This document shows positions 1-6,091 of a stretch of DNA of 6,091 bases, piece by piece (position 1 is the stretch's first letter; each line of letters begins with the position of its first letter). This DNA comes from an uncultured Limosilactobacillus sp. (GTDB lineage Bacteria > Bacillota > Bacilli > Lactobacillales > Lactobacillaceae): positions 1 through 6,091 of the forward strand of contig CALVFC010000093.1 in assembly GCA_944326735.1 (NCBI GenBank), in the 5' to 3' direction. Below the pieces are notes generated by a model that was not told the origin of the DNA, did no database searches, and saw only the letters and a list, made by a program, of their open reading frames with translations. The position numbers and the translations under genes were made by a program.

Positions 1-1242
1 GGGCTACTCCACGTTTTCAAGGAACTAGTTGCTCAGGGGAACTCGTTAGTCGTCGTTGATCACAACATTGATATTATCGCTGCCGCTGACTGGATTATTG
101 AGATTGGTCCCGGGTCCGGAGCTGAAGGTGGAAACATCATTGCCCAGGGGACCCCAGATCAGTTACGCCAGGCAAGTGACTCCCTCATTGGACCGTTCTT
201 GAACGGCAAGGCGACGATTAAGGTGCGCCAAACGCAGCCTGTGCCAACGAAGACAAACACTGAAATCAAGATTAATCACTACTTTAACCTGGACAAGGTC
301 GGGGTGAAGATCCCGACAAACCGGTTAACGGCAGTGACGGGCTTCTCCGGGGCTGGTAAGACTAGCCTAATTCTGGACTCGCTGGTTCCCGCCTTGCAAC
401 GGCAGGAACAGGGTGAGCCACTACCTAAGCAGGTCGATTCATTGACGACCTCCTTAGAGCACGTCGTTTCCGTCGATGCTACCCCGGTTGGTAAATCAAC
501 ACGGTCAACGGTCGCCACTTACACGAGTATTATGGATAACTTACGGCGGTTATACGCCCGTCAACCATTGGCGAAGGAAAAGCATTATACGGCTTCATAC
601 TTCTCATATAACAATAAACAAGGGGCATGTCCTAACTGTGGCGGAACGGGAATCGTTACCCTTGATATCCAATACCTACCGGATATGCAGCAGACCTGTC
701 CAGTATGCCAAGGAGACCGTTACAATGAGGATATCCAAAAGGTCCAATGGAATGGGCGTTCCATTGTTGACGTGTTGAACCTGGATGTTCGTCACGCCAT
801 CCCGGTCTTTGCGAAGGTCCCGAAGATTGAACGGGAATTGAAGCTCTTAGATGAGGTTGGCCTCGGCTACCTCCACCTGGGCGAAAGTACGCCGTCACTA
901 TCTGGTGGGGAAGCTCAGCGTTTGAAACTGGTTAAACACTTATCCCACCGGCAGGAAACAACCCTCTTTGTCTTTGATGAACCATCAGTCGGTTTGCACC
1001 CGCTGGATGTCCAAACCCTCTTGCAGGTTATGCAACGACTGATTGATAAAGGGGCCACCATCATCATGATTACCCACGATGTTAACTTAATGGTTAACGC
1101 TGACTATCTGATTGACATGGGACCCCGTGGCGGTAATAAGGGTGGCCAGATTGTTGCTAAAGGTCAGCCAGATGAGCTGGTTAAGCAGCCAACCAGTCTA
1201 ACGACCCAGTACTTGGCAGAATTTGAACACCGCTTTGATTAA
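1..1242 (+). CDS. UvrA-family ATPase (excinuclease ABC subunit A or UvrA-like paralogue), 3' part
   Basis: The frame is open from the first base, so the gene starts outside the window; 413 C-terminal residues are visible. Residues 1-65 are the end of the first ABC domain: a switch-histidine strand (VVVDHN, H21) followed by the typical IEIGPG segment. The second ABC domain follows. It has Walker A GFSGAGKT (114-121), a zinc module C210-x2-C213-x19-C233-x2-C236 with the UvrA spacing, signature LSGGEAQR (300-307), Walker B FVFDEPS (323-329) and switch His H359 (ITHD). UvrA dimers scan DNA for bulky lesions and load UvrB in the cytoplasm. Family UvrA usually reads VVEHD and VIEHN at the two switch strands. 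The VVDHN and MITHD seen here suggest a diverged paralogue, of the kind often annotated as UvrA-like or drug-resistance UvrA, rather than the housekeeping copy. The UvrB-binding region lies outside the window, so this stays open. A TTG at 199 lies inside the domain and is not a start. The family call is firm; the subfamily is not. Confidence 0.93.
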   Translation, partial: GLLHVFKELVAQGNSLVVVDHNIDIIAAADWIIEIGPGSGAEGGNIIAQGTPDQLRQASDSLIGPFLNGKATIKVRQTQPVPTKTNTEIKINHYFNLDKVGVKIPTNRLTAVTGFSGAGKTSLILDSLVPALQRQEQGEPLPKQVDSLTTSLEHVVSVDATPVGKSTRSTVATYTSIMDNLRRLYARQPLAKEKHYTASYFSYNNKQGACPNCGGTGIVTLDIQYLPDMQQTCPVCQGDRYNEDIQKVQWNGRSIVDVLNLDVRHAIPVFAKVPKIERELKLLDEVGLGYLHLGESTPSLSGGEAQRLKLVKHLSHRQETTLFVFDEPSVGLHPLDVQTLLQVMQRLIDKGATIIMITHDVNLMVNADYLIDMGPRGGNKGGQIVAKGQPDELVKQPTSLTTQYLAEFEHRFD

Positions 1243-1246
1243 TGAA

Positions 1247-1278
1247 AAAATCCACTAGCGTTGGTGCTAGTGGATTTT
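1247..1278. terminator. Bidirectional intrinsic terminator between convergent genes
   Basis: A perfect 13-bp inverted repeat (1247-1259 with 1266-1278, arm AAAATCCACTAGC) encloses a 6-nt loop. A-rich sequence lies on the left and T-rich sequence on the right, so the transcript of either strand ends in a hairpin followed by U residues. It lies in the 38-bp gap between the stop of the UvrA-like gene (1242) and the stop of the minus-strand membrane-protein gene (1281). That is where a shared terminator for convergent units is expected. Confidence 0.9.
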
Positions 1279-1280
1279 CT

Positions 1281-1982
1281 TTATTCAGCCAAATTAGCTT
1301 TGTGCTTCTTGTAAAATTTTCGCATGATGTAGTAGCAGCCAAAGATGATCAGAAGTGCAATGATGATGGGGATAAACCGCTTGAAGTCGCCCTTGAAGAT
1401 TGCATCCCCTCCGAAAGCATACAGGAATGATGTTGGTGCCATCCCGACAAACAGCATTGCGAGGTAACGCCGCTGGTCAATGTGCATCTGAGAACTGGCG
1501 TAGTTAACGAGAATGCTGGGGATGAACGGAATCATGAACCCAATCGTCAACCCGATTAATGGGTGCTTTTGGTTCAATAACAGGTCCAGCATCCGTTGGC
1601 TCTTCATCCGCTTCGACACATCAATATGGTTCAGCAAACTAATGACCAAACAGTTCCCGCAAATGTTACCCAGCCAGTTGATCATGAAACCAATCCACGG
1701 CCCGTAACAGAGCCCAACGAAAATGCAGACAACGGAATTGGACATTCCCGGAATGGCATTAAAGAGGGCAACGAGCGCCAATAGAAGAATGGAGTTAAAG
1801 AGACCATGTTGTCGCATTAACGTGAGTAACTTTGCCCGTTCGCCGGGGACGGGGTGCAGTAACAGATGTATTTCGGCGTGGTAGTTATTCACGATAAAAG
1901 CAATCACAATCACCGACAACACGACCGCTAACGTGATTAGCCAGCCGCGACTGATTTTAGTTTTTCGATGTTTACTTGTCAT
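1281..1982 (-). CDS. TVP38/TMEM64 family (VTT/DedA-like) integral membrane protein
   Basis: A 233-residue hydrophobic protein. A short basic N-terminus (KHRKTKISR) precedes a first membrane helix at about 14-33. Hydrophobic stretches follow at about 62-83, 84-118, 143-163, 172-192 and 202-220, and the C-terminus is basic (RKFYKKHK). The core matches the VTT domain pattern: glycine-rich GLCYGPWIGF (90-99), then GNICGN (105-110), then a proline-containing re-entrant segment FMIPFIPS (149-156) followed by N160. Members sit in the cytoplasmic membrane. Relatives in the DedA/VTT superfamily are implicated in lipid scrambling and proton-coupled transport, but the substrate of this branch is unknown. 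Its ATG lies inside the 3' end of the upstream DUF2075 gene (11-bp overlap), and a weak AGGA lies upstream of it within that gene, so it is probably translationally coupled. Length is normal for the family. The family call is good; the function is unknown. Confidence 0.85.
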   Translation of the reverse strand: MTSKHRKTKISRGWLITLAVVLSVIVIAFIVNNYHAEIHLLLHPVPGERAKLLTLMRQHGLFNSILLLALVALFNAIPGMSNSVVCIFVGLCYGPWIGFMINWLGNICGNCLVISLLNHIDVSKRMKSQRMLDLLLNQKHPLIGLTIGFMIPFIPSILVNYASSQMHIDQRRYLAMLFVGMAPTSFLYAFGGDAIFKGDFKRFIPIIIALLIIFGCYYIMRKFYKKHKANLAE

Positions 1983-3219
1983 TAAAAGTTAATCCTGCTT
2001 CCTTGAATAATTGGACCAGGGTGGCCCGTAATAACGGATCATGCGCGTACAGATAAGTTCCCTTAACACCGCGCTTAAAGAGGACGTTTAAGGAATTCAT
2101 GATCATCCGCTTTTCCAAGGCAATGATTTCATCGGGGTCGGTCAGGTCAGCCCGCCGTTTAAACGCTTCAGAATCCGTATACTTATCTAAATTAACTTGT
2201 AATTTCATTGTATCAGGAATTTGACTGATTGGGGGACCAAGAATGATGCCAGAATAATTCAGATCAAATCCCTGGCACGTGTAAATAGAACCAACTTCAT
2301 CGATCGTTTGGGGGAGCTCGGCCCACGGGGTCACAGTATAGTTATACTGGTCCCATGGCATTTTGAAATTACCCTCAACGATATAGTGCTTCCCACCATC
2401 AAGGGTGGAAGGGTAGCCGGATGTCGAGAGAATACGGGATAGGCCGACTTCCTTGTTCCGCTTCACAATTGCTTGTCGCATTGCCTCTGCATCATCATAA
2501 ATGCGGAAGTCATAGTGGTCGCGAGCATTGGCAGGCAAGGGGATGAGCTCGTAGTCATCAGTGAAATGGTTAAACCAATTGATGAGATCATCACTAGCCG
2601 TCATTCTGAACTGGTGTTTCAGGTGGTATTCCTGGTGTGGATACTGGTGTGTGATTTTTTCCAATCGCTGGGGAGTCCACAGACTCTTCATCCGTAAGAC
2701 CTGGTATTGGTCAAACACCAGAATCACGACTTTGGCCCGCTTGATAATCTCGACAAGCTGGTTGTCATGGTAAAAGTTATTGTAGTGGTCAGGTTTGGAG
2801 AGCAGTAAGTGCGCTTCATCAATGACCGCCACATCAATGTTCTTATTTTGTTTATCCAACTGGTTAATTAGGGAAGTGGGTCGGGCAAAGTCTTTCTTAT
2901 AAAGGCTTTTAATGCCACCAGCAATTTCCCGGTAAACTTTTAAAATTTCGGGATGATTCACCACAAAGTAATTACTCGTTCCGTAAAGCGGCGACTGTTT
3001 ATCGTGGCGGGCAGCAGTTTGAATTTGGTTGAATAGGTGTGACAGGACGACGCTTTTTCCGGTACCCGCATCTCCGTAGATTGTGTAAATTGCGGGGTGG
3101 TCGCCGGTCAAATGATCGAGGGTAAACGCCATAATTTGGTCAACAAGCTGCTGTTGTTCCGTGGTCAAATGTTTGAATGGTGAAAGCTTATTGGTTGCCT
3201 GATTTTCTTGACTAGTCAT
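1972..3219 (-). CDS. DUF2075 superfamily-1 helicase-like NTPase
   Basis: A 415-residue cytoplasmic NTPase. Visible motifs in order: Walker A GDAGTGKS (49-56); Walker B VAVIDEAH (130-137) with the DEAH acid pair D134/E135; a motif III-like VFDQYQ (168-173); a QFRM box (203-206) like the QYRM of SF1 helicases; a motif V-like YTCQGFD (313-319); and a C-terminal NVLFKRGVKGTYLY (378-391) carrying the expected arginine finger region (R383). This set fits DUF2075 (PF09848). Some relatives carry a nuclease domain in front, but here only about 40 residues precede the ATPase core, so it is a stand-alone motor domain. The ATG at 3219 has a GGAGG at 3231-3235, 11 nt upstream, and a promoter just beyond. 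It is the first gene of a two-gene unit with the membrane protein. Helicase activity is an inference from the motifs; the biological role is not known. Confidence 0.88.
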   Translation of the reverse strand: MTSQENQATNKLSPFKHLTTEQQQLVDQIMAFTLDHLTGDHPAIYTIYGDAGTGKSVVLSHLFNQIQTAARHDKQSPLYGTSNYFVVNHPEILKVYREIAGGIKSLYKKDFARPTSLINQLDKQNKNIDVAVIDEAHLLLSKPDHYNNFYHDNQLVEIIKRAKVVILVFDQYQVLRMKSLWTPQRLEKITHQYPHQEYHLKHQFRMTASDDLINWFNHFTDDYELIPLPANARDHYDFRIYDDAEAMRQAIVKRNKEVGLSRILSTSGYPSTLDGGKHYIVEGNFKMPWDQYNYTVTPWAELPQTIDEVGSIYTCQGFDLNYSGIILGPPISQIPDTMKLQVNLDKYTDSEAFKRRADLTDPDEIIALEKRMIMNSLNVLFKRGVKGTYLYAHDPLLRATLVQLFKEAGLTFNDK

Positions 3220-3230
3220 GTATTAATTGA

Positions 3231-3235
3231 CCTCC
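3231..3235 (-). promoter_or_regulatory. Ribosome binding site of the DUF2075 gene
   Basis: GGAGG on the minus strand lies 11 nt ahead of the ATG ending at 3219. It is a strong match to the 16S rRNA tail and supports this start. Confidence 0.75.
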
Positions 3236-3246
3236 ATCTCAGACTA

Positions 3247-3275
3247 ATCTTACTGGAGCGGGACGATTTCGTCAA
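3247..3275 (-). promoter_or_regulatory. Sigma-70-type promoter of the DUF2075/TVP38 operon
   Basis: On the minus strand, a -35 box TTGACG (3275-3270) and a -10 box TAAGAT (3252-3247) are separated by exactly 17 bases. Transcription would begin near 3240, giving a short leader of about 20 nt that contains the GGAGG. This is the best promoter match I found in the window. Confidence 0.7.
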
Positions 3276-3313
3276 TTTGTCGTGGCCGTCAGATCACGAG
3301 AATTGGCGAAACG

Positions 3314-3322
3314 TGGTAAAAT
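3314..3322 (+). promoter_or_regulatory. Probable extended -10 promoter of the DXS-like gene
   Basis: TGG-TAAAAT reads as an extended -10 element (TGn upstream of the hexamer). No good -35 hexamer lies 16-18 bases upstream, which is tolerable for extended -10 promoters. An overlapping TATAAA at 3322-3327 is an alternative. Transcription would start near 3329, just ahead of a leader hairpin. The evidence is moderate. Confidence 0.45.
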
Positions 3323-3332
3323 ATAAACAGTG

Positions 3333-3362
3333 TTTTTCGTACCAGGCTCAAGCTGGTAAAAA
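3333..3362 (+). promoter_or_regulatory. Leader hairpin ahead of the DXS-like gene
   Basis: TACCAG (3340-3345) pairs with CTGGTA (3353-3358) across a 7-nt loop. T and A runs can extend the stem by about four A-U pairs past a CG bulge. A run of five T follows at 3363-3367, then the ribosome binding site. It could be a 5' stabilising structure or a weak attenuator. The stem is short, so the role is uncertain. Confidence 0.35.
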
Positions 3363-3382
3363 TTTTTGAAGGGGTGGCTGAG

Positions 3383-5158
3383 ATGAATCGACATCCAGAT
3401 TACTTATTAAACCGGGTAAACGAACCGGAAGATATTAAGAAAATGTCGTTGGATGAGTTGAAACAATTAGCAACGGAAATGCGCCAATTGGTCTTAGAAC
3501 GTGATGCTGCAATTGGTGGGCACGTGGGTCCAAACTTAGGAATCATGGAAACAGCAATTGCGTACCACTACGTCTTTGACTCTCCACACGACAAGGTAGT
3601 TTGGGATGTCTCCCACCAATGCTATCCTCACAAGATGCTGACAGGACGGAAGCTGGGCTTCTTGGATCCTGACCACTATGAAGATATCAGTGGTTACACT
3701 TCACCAGAAGAAAGTGCGCACGACTTCTTTGAAATTGGTCACACCTCGACTTCAGTTTCCCTGGCAGTCGGTTTGGCGCAGGCGCGGGACTTGTTACACC
3801 CCGACTCCAAGGATAACATTGTCGCCGTGATTGGGGATGGATCCTTAAGTGGTGGTTTGGCTTTTGAAGGCTTTAACAATGCTGCTAAGTTAAATTCCAA
3901 CCTGATCATTGTCGTCAATGATAACCAGATGGCCATTGATAAGGACCAGGGTGGTCTCTACAAGGGCCTGGCAAAGCTACGTGAATCAAATGGTGAAGAT
4001 CCAAACAACATCTTTAAGTTCATGGGCTTTGACTATCGTTACATCGCCGACGGTAACGATCTGCAAACCATGATCAACGCCTTTAAGGATGTTAAGGACA
4101 TCGACCACCCAATTGTATTGCACGTCAATACTCTCAAGGGTAAGGGCTATGAACCAGCGGTCAAAGATAAGATGAAGTGGCACTGGCAAGCACCATTTGA
4201 TATCAAGACTGGTAAGAGTAAGGAAAAGCCAGCTGGTGAAAATTACTCTGATGCTATTTTAGATGAACTGGGTAAGCAAATTGATGCAGGTGAACCGGTA
4301 GTCGCTATTAACGCTGCTATTCCCGGTGTCTTCAATCTGAAGTCCTTCCAGAAGAAGTACCCAGACCGGTATTATGATGTCGGTATTGCTGAACAAGACT
4401 CCATCACGACGGCCGTTGCCATGGCTGAAGCGGGTGCTAAACCAGTGGTATTCCAAAACAGCACCTTCTTACAACGGGCATACGACCAATTGATCCATGA
4501 CATGGCCCTCAACGATTCGCCAGTGGTTATGATTGTGCGTGGCGGGACGATTGCCTCTGGATCTGCTACCCACCAAGGGTCATTTGACATTTCCATGATT
4601 TCTGACCTGCCAAACATTGAGTACTTAGCCCCAACGAACTTGGAAGAAATGATCTCAATGCTGAAGTGGGCGTTGAAGCAACGGGAACAACCAGTTGTTA
4701 TTCGCCAACCAGAAAAGGAATTGATTCACGGTACTCCTAGTCAAGATGACTACAGTCACATTAAGTATGATGTTGCTCACCAAGGTAGCGAGGTTGCCAT
4801 CATGGCTGTTGGTGACTTCTGGCAATTAGGGGTCGAAGTGCGTGACCAGTTGCAAAAGAAGTTAAACATCGACGCCACGCTAGTTAATCCAAAGTCCGTA
4901 ACCGGCATTGATCCGAACTACCTGCATCACTTATCAGAAAATCATGATATCGTGGTCACTTTGGAAGACGGTAATGTCTCTGGTGGCTTTGGTGAAACTA
5001 TTGCCCGTTACTATGGACCAAAGGATACCAAGGTATTGAACTTCGGGGCACCGCGTGAATTCGCGGATAATGTTCCATTAGATGTCATGTACGAATGGTA
5101 CCACCTGACCCCAGAACAAATCGTTGACGATATTGAGAAAGTCTTACATTCACTGTAA
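3383..5158 (+). CDS. dxs-like: Thiamine-diphosphate enzyme of the 1-deoxy-D-xylulose-5-phosphate synthase (DXS) family
   Basis: 591 residues from the ATG at 3383. AAGGGG (3369-3374) sits 8 nt ahead of it; the in-frame GTG at 3374 would overlap that site and is rejected. DXS condenses pyruvate with glyceraldehyde 3-phosphate to DXP in the cytoplasm. The N-terminal domain has GGHVGPNLG (H47), WDVSHQCYPHKMLTGR, the ThDP motif GDGS (151-154) through NDN (179-181), and KGKGYEPA. The pyrimidine domain has IAEQ with catalytic E337, STFLQRAYDQ (R365), R386 and THQG (H397). A transketolase C-terminal domain ends the protein. Against E. coli DXS recalled from memory, Y392, D427 and R478 correspond here to N359, G393 and E444. 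The variable linker after the ThDP motif is also much shorter. Lactobacilli mainly make isoprenoids through mevalonate, so a role other than the MEP pathway is likely: DXP for vitamin synthesis, or another carboligation. The family is certain; the substrate is not. It stands alone between its own promoter region and terminator. Confidence 0.9.
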   Translation: MNRHPDYLLNRVNEPEDIKKMSLDELKQLATEMRQLVLERDAAIGGHVGPNLGIMETAIAYHYVFDSPHDKVVWDVSHQCYPHKMLTGRKLGFLDPDHYEDISGYTSPEESAHDFFEIGHTSTSVSLAVGLAQARDLLHPDSKDNIVAVIGDGSLSGGLAFEGFNNAAKLNSNLIIVVNDNQMAIDKDQGGLYKGLAKLRESNGEDPNNIFKFMGFDYRYIADGNDLQTMINAFKDVKDIDHPIVLHVNTLKGKGYEPAVKDKMKWHWQAPFDIKTGKSKEKPAGENYSDAILDELGKQIDAGEPVVAINAAIPGVFNLKSFQKKYPDRYYDVGIAEQDSITTAVAMAEAGAKPVVFQNSTFLQRAYDQLIHDMALNDSPVVMIVRGGTIASGSATHQGSFDISMISDLPNIEYLAPTNLEEMISMLKWALKQREQPVVIRQPEKELIHGTPSQDDYSHIKYDVAHQGSEVAIMAVGDFWQLGVEVRDQLQKKLNIDATLVNPKSVTGIDPNYLHHLSENHDIVVTLEDGNVSGGFGETIARYYGPKDTKVLNFGAPREFADNVPLDVMYEWYHLTPEQIVDDIEKVLHSL

Positions 5159-5163
5159 AGAGG

Positions 5164-5216
5164 AAGCCGATCATGACAAGCTTTGGTGCTTGTTACTGAC
5201 CGGCTTTTGATTTTAT
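5164..5216 (+). terminator. Intrinsic terminator of the DXS-like gene
   Basis: An imperfect hairpin starts 6 nt after the stop. Outer arms AAGCCG (5164-5169) and CGGCTT (5201-5206) and inner arms ACAAGC (5176-5181) and GCTTGT (5188-5193) flank a partly paired internal loop. The terminal loop is TTTGGT. T-rich sequence follows (TTTT, then GATTTTAT). It separates the enzyme gene from the surface-protein gene. Confidence 0.75.
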
Positions 5217-5242
5217 CTGTACCAAAAAAGTGCAAAAGAGCT

Positions 5243-5294
5243 AACTTCTTCGTTTTTATGTATTAGACCCACAAAATAGCGAAGGAGTTTTTTT
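5243..5294 (+). promoter_or_regulatory. Hairpin masking the ribosome binding site of the surface-protein gene
   Basis: Positions 5243-5254 can pair with 5278-5289 (12 pairs, two of them G-U) around a 23-nt loop. The right arm contains the whole AAGGAG ribosome binding site (5282-5287), 7 nt ahead of the ATG at 5295. Seven T follow directly (5288-5294), so the structure also resembles an intrinsic terminator. It only matters if transcription starts upstream of 5243; I saw no convincing promoter in 5217-5294. Confidence 0.4.
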
Positions 5295-6091
5295 ATGTCC
5301 AAACGAGTTAGTAAAATTAGGTCACAGCTAGGAATTACATCAGCTACCGTCCTCATGACGTTAGCGGTTGGCAGCAACTGCTTGGTAGCTCCAATTCAGG
5401 CGTCTACGGTTGACGATAATAACGTCAGAACAAGTATTGCGGCGGAGAAAGAAACGCAAACGGTCACTCGCAAGATTATTGTGGCGGATCCTCACTTTGA
5501 GCAACCACAAGTCCACGTGCAAACAGTTGAGTTTGAAAAGGAAGGTAATAAGTGGCGGCCGACAACCAGCAATTTTCTGCCACCGTTTTTTCCGGTTCAG
5601 TATGAAAATTACAAACTCAGTCAGACCGCCGTTAAGCCGCTCGTGGTGTCCCCCGGTGAGTCAATCCCGGACGTCAATATTACATATCGGCAGGTGGACC
5701 TAAGCCATGCGGTTGTTCAAGGGAACTTGAGCGTAGTTGCTGAAGATACAGATGGCGGGAAAACAATTCATATAAATGTTAGCAGTAAGCCCGGAGAGTG
5801 GGTTGACTTCCCACCAGCGCCAGCCGGATATGAATACATGTGTGATCATCCGGATAAAATTTATATTTCAAGGAATGGGGTGCAATACGTATATTTGCCC
5901 GTGAAGAAGCTGGCTGATCATGCACAAGACAAAGTTGAGACTAGACGAGTGACCCGAAAGGTAGTCTTTAAACTGCCATCAGGTGACCAAGAAGTGGTTC
6001 AGGAAGCGTACGCCAAAAGAACGGTAACTACTTCAGCCAATGGAAAGTATCGCCAAGTTTCACCTTGGCAGATCGATTCCTTACCAGTTAT
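5295..6091 (+). CDS. Secreted Mub/MucBP-type cell-surface protein, N-terminal part
   Basis: The frame is open from the ATG at 5295 to the window edge (265 residues plus two bases), with AAGGAG 7 nt upstream. A Sec signal peptide is clear: a basic start (SKRVSKIRSQ), a hydrophobic core at about 13-34 and a likely cleavage after PIQA (residue 37). Two copies of a Mub B2-like repeat begin with TVTRKII (56-62) and RVTRKVVF (218-225), about 162 residues apart. Each continues with a Q-rich strand (QTVEFEK at 76-82; QEAYAKR at 236-242) and a tryptophan-containing segment. Between them, residues 141-203 look like a MucBP-type beta module: GNLSVVAEDTDGGK, then GEWVDFPPAPAGYE, then VQYVYLP. Such proteins bind mucus glycans or act as large adhesins. 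An LPxTG anchor would lie beyond the window. Codons such as AGA, AGG and ATA are more frequent than in the DXS-like gene, which fits an accessory, modestly expressed gene. The adhesin role is an inference from the repeat type. Confidence 0.8.
   Translation, partial: MSKRVSKIRSQLGITSATVLMTLAVGSNCLVAPIQASTVDDNNVRTSIAAEKETQTVTRKIIVADPHFEQPQVHVQTVEFEKEGNKWRPTTSNFLPPFFPVQYENYKLSQTAVKPLVVSPGESIPDVNITYRQVDLSHAVVQGNLSVVAEDTDGGKTIHINVSSKPGEWVDFPPAPAGYEYMCDHPDKIYISRNGVQYVYLPVKKLADHAQDKVETRRVTRKVVFKLPSGDQEVVQEAYAKRTVTTSANGKYRQVSPWQIDSLPV

Noticed and set aside
199..201. TTG as a start codon for the UvrA-like gene
   Set aside because: The same frame is open back to base 1 and encodes the end of the first ABC domain, so this codon is internal.
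1242..1430. Small plus-strand reading frame starting at the UvrA-like stop
   Set aside because: It runs through the terminator hairpin and lies antisense to the VTT membrane-protein gene. It has no ribosome binding site of its own and no recognisable protein.
3374..3376. GTG as the start of the DXS-like gene
   Set aside because: The AAGGGG ribosome binding site overlaps this codon, whereas the ATG at 3383 has proper 8-nt spacing.
5258..5266. Two-codon leader frame ATG-TAT-TAG in the hairpin loop
   Set aside because: No ribosome binding site precedes it and its length makes chance the simplest explanation.
5295..5408. Lipoprotein signal or YSIRK-type signal in the surface protein
   Set aside because: The cysteine at residue 29 is preceded by GSN, which does not fit a lipobox, and no YSIRK-G/S motif is present. 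The PIQA site fits ordinary Sec cleavage.
5410..5703. 97-codon plus-strand reading frame in another frame of the surface-protein gene
   Set aside because: It overlaps the signal-peptide-bearing gene, is rich in basic residues without domain likeness, and is best explained as a shadow frame.
1..6091. CRISPR array, tRNA or rRNA genes, insertion sequences
   Set aside because: I saw no regularly spaced direct repeats, no cloverleaf or rRNA-like stretch, and no transposase motif or terminal inverted repeats.

Overview
The window looks like a chromosomal stretch of a lactic acid bacterium. Intermediate base composition, lactobacillus-like gene content and a mucus-binding (Mub-type) surface protein point to a Limosilactobacillus-like species. 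This assignment rests on gene content alone and is tentative.

Layout, left to right. (1) Positions 1-1242, plus strand: the 3' part of a UvrA-family gene. It covers the tail of the first ATPase domain and the whole second ATPase domain with its four-cysteine zinc module. The frame is open from base 1, so the gene begins outside the window. (2) A perfect 13-bp hairpin (1247-1278) fills the 38-bp gap between convergent genes and can terminate both strands. (3) Positions 3219-1281, minus strand: a two-gene operon. A DUF2075 superfamily-1 helicase-like NTPase comes first. A TVP38/TMEM64 (VTT/DedA-like) membrane protein follows, its start overlapping the NTPase stop by 11 bp. A good sigma-70-type promoter (TTGACG-17-TAAGAT) precedes the operon. 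(4) A divergent 163-bp intergenic region. (5) Positions 3383-5158, plus strand: a thiamine-diphosphate enzyme of the 1-deoxyxylulose-5-phosphate synthase (DXS) family. It keeps the cofactor residues but has replaced several acceptor-substrate residues. An imperfect hairpin terminator follows. (6) From 5295 to the right edge, plus strand: the N-terminal part of a secreted Mub/MucBP-type surface protein. Its ribosome binding site can be folded into a terminator-like hairpin.

The genes do not form one obvious pathway. The window joins a DNA-repair paralogue, an NTPase/membrane-protein operon of unknown purpose, a diverged DXS-like enzyme and an adhesin-like gene. The strongest leads are the DXS homologue with a remodelled active site and the masked ribosome binding site of the surface-protein gene. 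I did not find a clear new multi-gene system. No gene-free stretch exceeds about 165 bases.
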